Below are positions 10,026 through 18,385 of a DNA stretch of 64,000 nt, piece by piece. The stretch spans positions 34,851-98,850 of the forward strand of contig NZ_BAIN01000003.1 of NCBI RefSeq assembly GCF_000613285.1, written 5' to 3'. The notes under the pieces were generated by a model that saw only the letters and a list, made by a program, of their open reading frames with translations, did no database searches and was not told where the DNA came from. The DNA comes from Acetobacter papayae JCM 25143. GTDB lineage: Bacteria; Pseudomonadota; Alphaproteobacteria; Acetobacterales; Acetobacteraceae. The translations under genes and the position numbers were made by a program. Numbering within the stretch: the first letter of the stretch is position 1; each line of letters opens with the position of its first letter.

Positions 10026-12298
10026 ATGAGCTTCCGTGCCCTTTGTCTGAACACGCTTTGCGTATCTGCTTTGCTGTCCGGTGTGGGGCCAGTGCGGTTT
10101 TTTGCTCTTTCCGCAGCCCATGCGCAGGACGGTACAGCCCAGAACGCCGCCCCGGCAAAGAACGCGGCAAATCCGAAACACATGACCAGCCCTGTTGCCC
10201 AGTCTTCTGCTTCGTCACAGGTTGCTGCGCCGGTTGTGGCCGGCAAGGAAGAGGATCTGGTGGTTAAGGCCTCGCGCAACAACCGCATGTATGTTTCCAG
10301 TGGTGGCGATCTGGGGGCGCTCGGGCACAAGAAAGGGCTGGATGTGCCCTTCAATATCCGCAGCTACAACGCCAGCCTTATTCTTAATCAGCAGTCCCAG
10401 ACATTGGGAGATGTGCTGCTTAATGATCCGACTGTCAGAACAACGACAGGTTACGGTAATTACGCTCAGCTTTTCCAGATTCGTGGCTTTACCCTGTATG
10501 GTGATGATATCGCCATTGACGGCCTGTATGGCGTAACACCTCGCCAGCTTGTGTCGCCCCAGCTTTACGAATCAGTGCAGGTGCTCAATGGCGCAAGCGC
10601 GTTCCTTAACGGTGCGGCTCCCGGTGGCTCCGCCATTGGTGGTAATGTCAATCTTATCTCCAAACGGGCCGCAGCAACCGACATCACCCGGGTTACGGGT
10701 GATTATACCAGCAGCGCTCAGGGTGGCGGCGCGGTTGATATCAGCCGCAGGTTTGGTCAGGACCGGGCTTACGGTTTTCGTTTCAACGCCGCTGGTATGG
10801 ATGGCGAAACCCCCATTGATGGCGAACGCCGTGCCGATATCGCGCTGGGTGGCGCGTTTGACTGGCACAATGACGATACCCGCATCAATATGAACATGAA
10901 CTACCAAAAACAGCAGGTTTTTGGTGGGCGCAGTGCTATTATCGTTTCCAGCCTTGCTACGGGTATGCCTGCGCCCCTGCCGACTTCGCCTTCAAAAAAC
11001 TGGGGCCAGCGCTGGGCTTATACGGACCTGTCCTACCTGTTTGGCACGATGGGTATCGAGCATGACTTCGGGAAAAACGTGACTGTCTATGGAAAATTCG
11101 GTGCACAGAGTGGCAACGAAATGGGCAATTATGCCACTACCACTCTGACGAATTCTCGCACAGGCGCGGGTAATGTCGGGGCAATGGCTACGGCCTATAA
11201 CGTCATGAACGAAGCAACGCAGGCCGGTGTGCGTGCCCATGTGGAAACAGGTTTCATCAAACACGAAATCAATGCCGGGGGATCGGCTATCTGGGAGGAG
11301 TCCGATTCTGCCTATGCTATGAGTCTGGTCGGGGTGTCGGGTAACATCTATAATCCAACACAGTTTACCCCGAATGAAACCTATGCCCGTGGCAATATGA
11401 GCGATCCGGGGCGTGTTTCATGGAACAAGCTTTACAGCCTGTTCTTGTCGGATACGATGACCTTCTGGCATGACCGCATTTCTTTGACGGGTGGTTTCCG
11501 GTATCAGGATATTCTCTCCAACTCCTATGCGTATGGCAGTGGAGAGATGCAGACACATTATAATTCGTCCGCGTTTTCTCCGGTTATTGGTCTGGTCATT
11601 CATCCGGTCAAACATGTTGCCGTGTATTTCAATCGTATTCAGGGGTTGTCTGCGGGTTCAGTCGTTGGCTCCACCTATGTCAATGCCGGGCAGGTTTTCG
11701 CTCCGTATGAAAGCACGCAGTACGAAGTGGGGGCCAAATACGATATTGGCCGTTTTTCGGCAGGCGTTGCGTTCTACCAGACGTCCATGCCGTATGGGGT
11801 GGTGGAGCCTACGGCAATACAGGCCAGTTGCTCTATAGCCAGAACGGTCAGGAGAGAAACCGGGGTATGGAACTGACCTTTAATGGCGAAATCATACGTG
11901 GGCTGCGCTTTAACGGTGGTCTTACTTTGATTGATGCCAAACAGGTACGGGCGGCAAGTGAAGATAATAATGGTAAAACAGCTATTGGTGTTCCCAATTA
12001 TACCATTAACGGCAACCTCGAATATGATGTGCCATTCGTTAAAGGTCTGACTTTGGTTGGGCGTGTTATCAGCACGGGCAAGCAGCAGTTCAACAACGCT
12101 AATAGTGCACATCTGCCCGCATGGTCACGTTTCGATCTGGGAGCGCGTTATACGTTCCTTGTGCGGGGTAAGGCGCTGACCACGCGCTTTGAGGTCGACA
12201 ACGTCGGTAACCAGCGTTACTGGGCCTCTGTTTATCAGAGCAATCTGATCATGGGTGACCCGGAAACCTTCAAGTTCTCGATAACGGCTGATCTTTAA
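10026..12298 (+). CDS. TonB-dependent siderophore receptor (frameshifted near 11808)
   Basis: A second outer-membrane siderophore receptor, about 757 residues. It has a signal peptide ending near AHAQ, a long low-complexity linker rich in Ala/Pro, a plug domain (GLDVPFNIRSYNASL, FQIRGFTLYGDDIAIDGLYG, ESVQVLNGASAFLNG) and a barrel ending TFKFSITADL. The barrel C-terminus (RNRGMELTFNG onward) is in another frame from about 11808; one C added to CC gives VVEPYGNTGQLL or a close equivalent and rejoins the frames. It is convergent with the LysR gene and separated from it by a perfect hairpin. The siderophore class cannot be fixed from sequence alone. Confidence 0.87.
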
Positions 12299-12305
12299 GG
12301 TGTGT

Positions 12306-12333
12306 TGCCCGGCATTGTATTGATTGCCGGGCA
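12306..12333. terminator. Hairpin between convergent receptor and LysR genes
   Basis: TGCCCGGCA (12306-12314) and TGCCGGGCA (12325-12333) form a perfect 9-bp stem with a 10-nt loop just after the receptor stop codon. There is no strong T-run, so it may act in both directions, with Rho, or mainly to protect the 3' end. Confidence 0.55.
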
Positions 12334-12339
12334 GCCTGA

Positions 12340-13251
12340 TCAGAACCCTCCCGAACTGTGCAGGAATTCTCGCAGGGCCTGCAAAAAGGTGCGGACATTG
12401 GCACTGGCGTTGTGGCGGGGGGGCATGACAGCGTAAAGATCTGTTTTTTCTCCATACAGGTCGGGGAATATACGGATCAGCTTGCCGCTTTCTATATCCT
12501 GCGATACATCGCAGAGTAGTTTGTAGGCAATGCCTTGCCCGGCCAGCGCCCAGTCATGGATAATTTCGCAACTGGTGGTGGACAGGCGGGAAGGCACGGT
12601 AATGACATCGCGCTTTTCGTCGTCACCAATGGCCCAGCGGTTCAGCACGGTCATGGTCTTGTGGCGGCGCAGGCATAGGCAGTCATGGTGGATCAGTTCC
12701 TGCGGTGTGCGCGGGAGTGTTGTGCGGGCAATATAGGCGGGTGATGCACAAAGCACGCGCCGGGTCGTGGCCAGCAGAGTTACGGTGGCCCCCTGTGTGT
12801 CAGGCATGCCCAGCCTTAGGATGACATCAAGGCAGTCACTGAAATCGTGCAGGCCTTCACCCGCTAGCGCCAGGCTGATCTTGAGCTTTGGGTAGCGTTC
12901 GCTGAAGCTGGCGATAAAGGGCGCAATCTGCCTGCGGCCTAGTTCAACGGGAGCACCAATGCTCAGCGTGCCCTGCGGTACGGTATTGGCGATGGACAGA
13001 TCGTTCTGAAGCTGGTCAATATCGGCAATGATCTGCACGCCGCGTTCATAAAGCACCCGGCCTGTTTCGCTGGGGCGGAAGTGGCGTGTGGTGCGTACGA
13101 TCAGGCTGGCGCCCAGACGATCCTCCAGCCGCGACAGGCGGCGCGAGACCACGGCGGGCGATGTGCCCATGCTGCGGGCTGTGGCGGAAATGCTTCCAGC
13201 CTCGACCAGCACCGTAAAGAAGCGCAGGTCGCTGATCTCGTCGTAAGACAT
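12340..13251 (-). CDS. LysR-family transcriptional regulator
   Basis: A 303-residue LysR-type regulator with an N-terminal winged helix-turn-helix (FFTVLVEAGSISATARSMG, SPAVVSRRLSRLEDRLG) and a periplasmic-binding-protein-like effector domain that includes GTLSIGAPVELGRR. ATG 13251 is preferred over ATG 13263 because GGAG lies 6 bases before it. The gene is divergent from the lipocalin-like gene at 13494, with twin GC-rich palindromes in the space between, so that gene is the likely target. The effector is unknown. Confidence 0.9.
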   Translation of the reverse strand: MSYDEISDLRFFTVLVEAGSISATARSMGTSPAVVSRRLSRLEDRLGASLIVRTTRHFRPSETGRVLYERGVQIIADIDQLQNDLSIANTVPQGTLSIGAPVELGRRQIAPFIASFSERYPKLKISLALAGEGLHDFSDCLDVILRLGMPDTQGATVTLLATTRRVLCASPAYIARTTLPRTPQELIHHDCLCLRRHKTMTVLNRWAIGDDEKRDVITVPSRLSTTSCEIIHDWALAGQGIAYKLLCDVSQDIESGKLIRIFPDLYGEKTDLYAVMPPRHNASANVRTFLQALREFLHSSGGF

Positions 13252-13375
13252 GAAATGCTCCATTGTTGCATCAGACGCAAAAGCGTTTTTCCGGTTTTGT
13301 GACTACCGGCGCCATGCCGCTTCAAGACATAGTGATCCAGCGTAAAGGCCATTCTGTGGCGCACCCGCTTCTGAC

Positions 13376-13472
13376 GTGCCGCCAACGATAGCGGCGGCAC
13401 CCGGACAAGGGAACGCGGCGAATGACCGGACGCTAAACAGATAAGAACGATGCCGCCACATGTATGGCGGCA
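13376..13472. repeat. Twin palindromes in LysR/lipocalin-like intergenic region
   Basis: Two hairpins share the same arms. GTGCCGCC (13376-13383) pairs with GGCGGCAC (13393-13400), and TGCCGCCA (13451-13458) pairs with TGGCGGCA (13465-13472). Both lie upstream of the lipocalin-like gene, 75 bp apart. They may be operator copies for the LysR protein or paired RNA hairpins in the leader. Confidence 0.5.
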
Positions 13473-13493
13473 CGGCACGTCCGCGGAGAGATC

Positions 13494-13973
13494 ATGTCAG
13501 ACCATAGCCAGACCATTACACCCTCGACCAGTGCCCCCTTGACCGGTGCCGCCCTGAAAGCCGCTCTGGTGGGAACATGGGAACTTGTTTCCTATCAGGT
13601 AGAGGAAGAGGAAAGCGGCGCGCTGATTGATGCCATGGGAGACCATCCGCGCGGGCGCGTCGTTTTTACGCAGGATGACTGGGTGGCCTTCAACCTTGAG
13701 GGTACAGGCCGCACGCCAGCCAAGAACGATGCTGACCGTGCCCAGCTCATGCAGACACTCGTGGCCTATATCGGGCGCTATCATATTGAAGACAATCAGT
13801 GGATCACGCAGGTGGAAACCGCATGGGCACCCGAATGGGTAGGCACCCAGCAACGGCGCACCGTGACTGTAAACGGGAATACCGCGGACGTGATTACGCC
13901 TTGGCGGCTTATGCCTAACTGGGGTGGCGGGCAGATGTCGCGCAGCATCATTCGCTTCCGCCGGGCCCGCTAA
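13494..13973 (+). CDS. Lipocalin-like domain protein
   Basis: A 159-residue soluble protein with the lipocalin-like domain pattern: LVGTWELVSYQVEEEE near residues 25-40, RGRVVFTQDDWVAFNL in the middle and a C-terminal strand block. There is no signal peptide, so it should be cytoplasmic. ATG 13494 follows GGAGAG at good spacing. Proteins of this family bind small hydrophobic ligands or serve as minor enzymes of tailoring pathways; no function can be assigned here. It is followed by a strong terminator at 14050. Confidence 0.75.
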   Translation: MSDHSQTITPSTSAPLTGAALKAALVGTWELVSYQVEEEESGALIDAMGDHPRGRVVFTQDDWVAFNLEGTGRTPAKNDADRAQLMQTLVAYIGRYHIEDNQWITQVETAWAPEWVGTQQRRTVTVNGNTADVITPWRLMPNWGGGQMSRSIIRFRRAR

Positions 13974-14049
13974 TAAAGCAAGGCGCAGGCCGGGCGGCTA
14001 TGCCCGGTTTGGGCTACATGGCGGTTCGCACCGTCCGTGTTGGTGAACA

Positions 14050-14084
14050 CCCCTTCCGATACTGGATTCGGAAGGGGTTTTTTA
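14050..14084 (+). terminator. Rho-independent terminator after lipocalin-like gene
   Basis: CCCCTTCCGA (14050-14059) and TCGGAAGGGG (14068-14077) form a perfect 10-bp stem with an 8-nt loop, followed at once by six T residues (14078-14083). Confidence 0.9.
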
Positions 14085-14262
14085 TATGGATGTGCTGATG
14101 GTGCGCTGCGTGCTTGCGCAAGGTCTTGGGTGTGCGGGCAACGCCATATCCTTGTTTTTCAATAAAATTGATGCGGGAAAGCGGGGAAGGGAAGGGCGCT
14201 AAGACGCAGCTTTATTCCCTATTCAGAACGATTTTTCTGGCAATCAGGAGGCGGTTTGCGCT

Positions 14263-14300
14263 AATGAGTAATACGATTTGTTGACACGGTATTACTAATT
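14263..14300. promoter_or_regulatory. Long inverted repeat over -35 hexamer: candidate NikR-like operator
   Basis: AATGAGTAATAC (14263-14274) and GTATTACTAATT (14289-14300) are inverted copies matching at 11 of 12 positions, with a 14-bp spacer. The perfect 8-bp cores AGTAATAC and GTATTACT start 22 bp apart, the same half-site period as in the E. coli NikR operator (GTATGA-N16-TCATAC). A TTGACA -35 hexamer (14281-14286) lies in the spacer, so a bound tetramer would block RNA polymerase. A -10 element is poor (CATATC at 14304-14309). The NikR-like gene inside the downstream cluster is the natural partner. Confidence 0.6.
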
Positions 14301-14450
14301 GAGCATATCCTTGGTGGCGCAGGGACGAAAAGCAGGGGGAAAGAACCTTCTGCAACAGGAGTTTCGTTCTCAGATTGGCGCCGGGGAATGACATTGCGCC
14401 GCTGGGCCTGCTGGCACAGACGGTAGCGGGACAGTACGGGAGAGCGGGCG

Positions 14451-15409
14451 ATGTCACGCATGTCCGGATGGGCACTATACGGAAAGGTCGGCCGGAAAAG
14501 CCGCGTGGTTCTGGGTGGGCTTTCCATCCTTCTGCCGCTGCTGCTCTGGAGCGCTGTCAGTTATGTACCATTCATCTGGCACCCTCAGATACTGGTGACC
14601 GACCCGGGTGGGGAAGATTATCTGGAAGAAGGCATGCGCATGAAGCGTGCCGATTTCGAGCGTGCCGTGCAGGAAATGCACGCGGCAGGGCAGAAAGCGC
14701 CAGAAGGTGTGCCGGTCAACCCGGTTTACCTGCCTTCGCCCGGCGGTGTGTTTTCCGCTTTTGTTCAGGCTTTCATCCAGCCTGATTCGCGTGGGCCGGA
14801 AAAATCCATCCTTCAGGCGTTCTGGCACAGTATCCAGATTATTTTCTGGGGCTTTGTCATTTCTTCCGTCATCGGGGTGCCGCTGGGCGTTCTGTGTGGG
14901 GCTCTGCCTGCGCTTTCACGGCTTGTTGAACCTTCGGTGGACTTTCTGCGCTATCTGCCTGCGCCGGCTTTCGGGGCGCTTATGGTGGCTATTCTGGGTA
15001 TTTATGATGCCCCCAAGATTGCCATTATTGTTATCGGCACGCTGTTTCAGCAGATTCTTGTTATTGCCAACACTACGCGCAAGCTCGATTTCGGCCTGAT
15101 GGAGGCCGCCCGCACGCTGGCGCGCGGGGCAAGAAGCTAATGTTCTGCGTGGTGGTGCCCGGTATTCTGCCCGATCTCTACCGCGACCAGCGCATTCTGC
15201 TGGGCTGGGCGTGGACGTATCTTATCGTGGCGGAACTGATCGGCACATCCTCGGGTATTACGTGGTTTATTACCCAGCAGGCCCGGTATCAGCACTTTGC
15301 CAATGTTTACGCAGCCATGGCGCTGATCGGGATCGTCGGTCTGGGCACAGACATGCTGCTCGGCTTTGCCGCGCGCTTTCTGTTCCGCTGGAAGCAGGAG
15401 ACTGAGTGA
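14451..15409 (+). CDS. ABC transporter permease, NitT/TauT (SsuC) type (frameshifted near 15119)
   Basis: The inner-membrane channel subunit of an importer, about 319 residues. It has an N-terminal TM segment (residues 20-40), an unusually long periplasmic stretch with KRADFERAVQEMH, and the permease core containing the EAARTLGA-type loop that contacts the ATPase. Frames meet near 15119; one G added gives RTLGARGKKLMFCVVVPG. GGGAG sits 8 bases before ATG 14451. The stop overlaps the ATPase start (TGATG). Its position at the head of the guanidine-carboxylase genes suggests uptake of guanidine or a related cation or amide. Confidence 0.85.
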
Positions 15410-16320
15410 TGAGTGCAGACAACGGTAAAACAGTCGACTATCGCGTGCTGCCTGCTGATGTGGCGGAGCGCATGGAGCGTATCAAGGCGCGCGATGTGGT
15501 GCTGCGGGTGGAAAACCTCGGCAAAATCTTCGCCCAGCGTGGCCGTGAGACGGTAGCGCTTGAAGATATCAACATGAATGTCCACCGCCGCGAATTCGTG
15601 TGCGTGGTCGGGCCTTCGGGTTGTGGCAAATCCACGCTGGTGCGGATTCTCGCCGGGTTGGAGCAGGCGTCTTCAGGGCGGATTCTGGTGGATGACAAGC
15701 CGGTTGAAGGCCCCGGGCCTGACCGTGGCATGGTGTTCCAGAAATACACGCTCTTTCCGTGGCGGACTGTGTGCCAGAACGTCATGTTCGGGCTTGAAAT
15801 GGCTGGCATCAGCAAGGACGAAAGCCGGCGGCAGGCCATGCAGTGGCTACAGGCCATCGGGCTGGAACGCTTTGCGGAATCGCTGCCGCACCAGCTTTCG
15901 GGTGGTATGCAGCAGCGCGTGGCCATTGCCCGTGCCCTAGCGGCCCAGCCCCGCGTATTGCTGATGGATGAACCCTTCAGCGCGCTGGACGCCCAGACCC
16001 GCGTGCGGATGCAGACCCACCTGATGGAGATCTGGCGCAAGATCGACATCACCATCGTCTTTATTACCCATGATCTGGATGAGGCCATTTATCTGGCAGA
16101 CCGGATTCTGGTGCTCAAGGCGCATCCGGGCCGGGTGGAAGAGGTGATAGAAGTGCCGCTGTCGCGCCCGCGCCGGGCAGAGCAGATGACCAGTGCAGAG
16201 TTTCAGGCGACCAAGGCTCATCTTGAATCGCTCATTCATGCACCGGCAGAGGAAACGCCCGATGAGTTCGAGGGTACGGAAGTGCCTCTCCTGACACTCG
16301 TCACGGATGTTGTGGAATAA
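15409..16320 (+). CDS. ABC transporter ATP-binding protein, NitT/TauT (SsuB) type
   Basis: A 303-residue ATPase that drives the importer. Walker A is GPSGCGKST (residues 68-76), the signature is LSGGMQQR (163-170), Walker B is LLMDEP (184-189), and the switch histidine is in VFITHDLDEA. A C-terminal extension of about 40 residues, rich in Glu/Pro, goes beyond the usual domain. ATG 15409 overlaps the permease stop; a GTG one codon earlier is possible. It is cotranscribed with the permease and, 15 bp downstream, the NikR-like regulator. Confidence 0.93.
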   Translation: MSADNGKTVDYRVLPADVAERMERIKARDVVLRVENLGKIFAQRGRETVALEDINMNVHRREFVCVVGPSGCGKSTLVRILAGLEQASSGRILVDDKPVEGPGPDRGMVFQKYTLFPWRTVCQNVMFGLEMAGISKDESRRQAMQWLQAIGLERFAESLPHQLSGGMQQRVAIARALAAQPRVLLMDEPFSALDAQTRVRMQTHLMEIWRKIDITIVFITHDLDEAIYLADRILVLKAHPGRVEEVIEVPLSRPRRAEQMTSAEFQATKAHLESLIHAPAEETPDEFEGTEVPLLTLVTDVVE

Positions 16321-16335
16321 AAGGGAGCACGGCAG

Positions 16336-16815
16336 ATGGCCCGCAAAAAAGCAGAAGAGCAGGTCAGCCGCATCAGTGTCTCTCTCCCGCCGCACATCCT
16401 GCGTGAACTGGATGGCATGGTGGCCGACAAGGGATATGTCAGCCGTTCGCAGGCCATCCAGCATATCCTGCATGAAGCCCTGACCGACTGCCGTCAGGAA
16501 GATGATAACGAAATCATGGCCGGTGTAATCGTGCTGTTTTATAACAACTCGACAACCGGCCTGCAGCAGAAACTGGCCGATATGCAGTATGAGAACGTGG
16601 CGGAAGTCATAAGCTCCCTGCATGTCAACCTGATCCGGCGGCAGACTCTTGAGGTTGTTCTGGTTCAGGGGCGGGTTGCCAAGCTGCATGAAATAGAAAA
16701 CAGGTTTTCAACCCTGCCGGGCGTTATTTCCGGCCGTATGCACCTGATTGCTTCCCTTATTCCCCCGTTGCACGAGGTCGGACGCGAGGCCTTGGTGGAT
16801 GTGGGGCCTGTATAA
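16336..16815 (+). CDS. NikR-like ribbon-helix-helix regulator lacking most nickel ligands
   Basis: A 159-residue regulator with an N-terminal ribbon-helix-helix (SRISVSLPPHILRELDGMV, RSQAIQHILHEAL) and a C-terminal ACT-like domain (AGVIVLFYNNS to SGRMHLI) in the same order as NikR. Aligned by eye with E. coli NikR, the four high-affinity nickel ligands H76, H87, H89 and C95 correspond to Tyr85, His96, Asn98 and Thr104, so only one is kept. Nickel sensing is therefore unlikely. Its place inside a guanidine-carboxylase cluster, and a NikR-spaced inverted repeat before the cluster, point to an autoregulated repressor that senses another ligand, perhaps a pathway intermediate. It also carries an N-terminal extension of about 10 residues and a C-terminal tail absent from E. 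coli NikR. Confidence 0.8.
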   Translation: MARKKAEEQVSRISVSLPPHILRELDGMVADKGYVSRSQAIQHILHEALTDCRQEDDNEIMAGVIVLFYNNSTTGLQQKLADMQYENVAEVISSLHVNLIRRQTLEVVLVQGRVAKLHEIENRFSTLPGVISGRMHLIASLIPPLHEVGREALVDVGPV

Positions 16816-16825
16816 GTTCATGGTG

Positions 16826-16860
16826 ATGCCGTGATGTGAAACCCGCTGTGGGCACGGCAT
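16826..16860. repeat. Two-part hairpin between NikR-like gene and DUF1989 gene
   Basis: ATGCCGTG (16826-16833) pairs perfectly with CACGGCAT (16853-16860), and CCC (16842-16844) with GGG (16850-16852) can pair inside. It is followed by TCTTTT. It could be a partial terminator or an RNA-processing site that sets different expression for regulator and enzyme genes. Confidence 0.45.
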
Positions 16861-16886
16861 TCTTTTCGGATAAAGAGGACAGAACC

Positions 16887-17690
16887 ATGCAGATCGATCA
16901 GCAAAGTCCGGAATGGTACCGGGCCCGTTACAACCAGCTGCGTGACCGCGCTCTGGGTGAAGAGCGTGCGGAGCGCTCCGGGCAGGGGTTTATTGCCATG
17001 GACGACACGGCTGTACTGCACCGTGAAACCGTGCCGGGCGGGTGGTACTGGAGCACGTTCGTGCCGCGCGGTCAGGCTCTGCGCCTGATCAATACTGCGG
17101 GCAACAAGGGTGTGTCCGTCATGCTGTGGAACGCGGATGACCTGAGTGAGCGCTTCAATGCCGGTGATACGCTCAAGCTGCAGTGGACAACCCAGCTTAG
17201 CACGGGCCGTGTGCTGTTTTCCGATATGGGGCGCGTTCTGGCCTCTATCATTAACGATACCTGCGGCACGTCCGATACCATCATGGGAGGCAGCACGCCG
17301 TCTTCCAACGCGCGTAACTTTGGTAATCCCGCCCTGCGCAACACCCGTAACAACATGCGCCTGATTGCGGGCAAGCATGGGCTGGATGTGCGTGACGTTC
17401 CCGCCTGCATCTCGTTCTTTTCCCATGTGAGTGTCGGGGCCGAGGGCGGCCTGTCATGGGTGGATGGTAGCGTGCAGCCCGGCGGTGTGGTGGACCTGCG
17501 CGCGGAAATGAACCTCCTTGTCGGGGTGTCCAACTGCCCGCATCCTTTCAGCCCGGACAGCACATTCGCACCCGGCCCCATTGATGTGGTGCGCTGGCAG
17601 GCTCCGGCCCCGGCTGCGGATGATTTGTGCCGCACGTTCTGTGAAGAAGCACAGCGCGGCTTCGAGAACACTGACCCTCTTTTCGCCTGA
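16887..17690 (+). CDS. DUF1989 protein, urea-carboxylase-associated family 2 (carboxyguanidine deiminase subunit)
   Basis: A 267-residue member of DUF1989. The pair of such proteins beside 'urea carboxylase' genes is known from the bacterial guanidine pathway to form carboxyguanidine deiminase (CgdA/CgdB), which converts carboxyguanidine to allophanate and ammonia. Visible family features are ETVPGGWYWSTFVPRGQALR, NDTCGTSDTIMGG and the late VSNCPHPFSP block, whose Cys/His residues may bind metal. ATG 16887 follows AGAGGA at 7 bases. It lies just ahead of the second DUF1989 gene, as is common. The subunit letter is not assigned because I cannot compare sequences here. Confidence 0.85.
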   Translation: MQIDQQSPEWYRARYNQLRDRALGEERAERSGQGFIAMDDTAVLHRETVPGGWYWSTFVPRGQALRLINTAGNKGVSVMLWNADDLSERFNAGDTLKLQWTTQLSTGRVLFSDMGRVLASIINDTCGTSDTIMGGSTPSSNARNFGNPALRNTRNNMRLIAGKHGLDVRDVPACISFFSHVSVGAEGGLSWVDGSVQPGGVVDLRAEMNLLVGVSNCPHPFSPDSTFAPGPIDVVRWQAPAPAADDLCRTFCEEAQRGFENTDPLFA

Positions 17691-17710
17691 TAACCGAAAG
17701 GCACGAAATC

Positions 17711-18340
17711 ATGAGCAATGTTTCCTCTTCCGTCGTGCTCGATCAGGTTGTGCCCGCGCGCGCACCCTGGTCTGCGGTGGTGAAAAAAGGCCAGACCCTG
17801 CGGATCATCGATCTGGAAAGCCAGCAGGCGGTGGACGCCCTTTTTTATAATGCCAACGCCTATTCCGAGCGCTACAGCGCACAGGAAACGGTGATCGCTC
17901 AGGGTTCTGCCTATATTGGCAAGGGCACCGGGCTCTATTCCAACGAAGGGCGTGTGCTGATGACGCTGGTGGAAGACACCTGCGGCCGTCATGACACGCT
18001 GGCCGGTGCCTGCAGTTGTGAATCCAACACCGTGCGCTTTGGGCATGAGACAAAATACATGCATGCTTGCCGTGAAAATTTCCTGATCGAAGTAGGAAAA
18101 TACGGCATGGGCAAGCGCGATATTGTCGGCAATGTCAATTTTTTCATGAACGTGCCGGTTCTGGAAAATGGCGAGCTGGTGATTGACGATGGTCTGTCAG
18201 ACCCCGGCGGGTATGTTGACCTTCTGGCAGAAATGGACACGCTGGTGGTGTTGTCCAACTGTCCGCAGGTCAACAACCCCTGCAACGGCTTTGTACCCAC
18301 GCCTATCCGCGTGATTATCAGCGAAGCCGTTCCGGCCTGA
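17711..18340 (+). CDS. DUF1989 protein, urea-carboxylase-associated family 1 (carboxyguanidine deiminase subunit)
   Basis: A 209-residue DUF1989 protein, the probable partner of the preceding gene. It shows AVVKKGQTLRIIDLESQQAV early, then EDTCGRHDTLAGAC, FFMNVPV and the C-terminal LSNCPQVNNPCNG. The conserved Cys and His positions match those of its neighbour. The 20-bp gap and shared orientation suggest an operon. In the known pathway the two subunits act between the biotin carboxylase and allophanate hydrolase encoded next. Confidence 0.85.
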   Translation: MSNVSSSVVLDQVVPARAPWSAVVKKGQTLRIIDLESQQAVDALFYNANAYSERYSAQETVIAQGSAYIGKGTGLYSNEGRVLMTLVEDTCGRHDTLAGACSCESNTVRFGHETKYMHACRENFLIEVGKYGMGKRDIVGNVNFFMNVPVLENGELVIDDGLSDPGGYVDLLAEMDTLVVLSNCPQVNNPCNGFVPTPIRVIISEAVPA

Positions 18341-18385
18341 AACTGCCGGGGATCCGGCGTGTAAAGTTTGTTGGAAAGACCTGAC

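Larger units (their letters stand above)
13974..14450. other. Intergenic region before guanidine cluster
   Basis: No gene. It holds the terminator at 14050, a long inverted repeat over a TTGACA hexamer at 14263-14300, and a leader of about 140 nt before the permease ATG. I looked in the leader for the conserved sequence blocks of guanidine-I, -II and -III riboswitches and did not recognise them. Confidence 0.5.

Noticed and set aside
14425..14445. Guanidine-I riboswitch end (GGGA...CGGGAGA-like run)
   Set aside because: The other conserved blocks of the riboswitch are not seen upstream, and the pairing could not be supported; this part also serves as the permease ribosome-binding region.
16336..16815. 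Genuine nickel-responsive NikR controlling nickel uptake
   Set aside because: Three of four nickel ligands are missing, and no nickel transporter, urease or hydrogenase gene is nearby.
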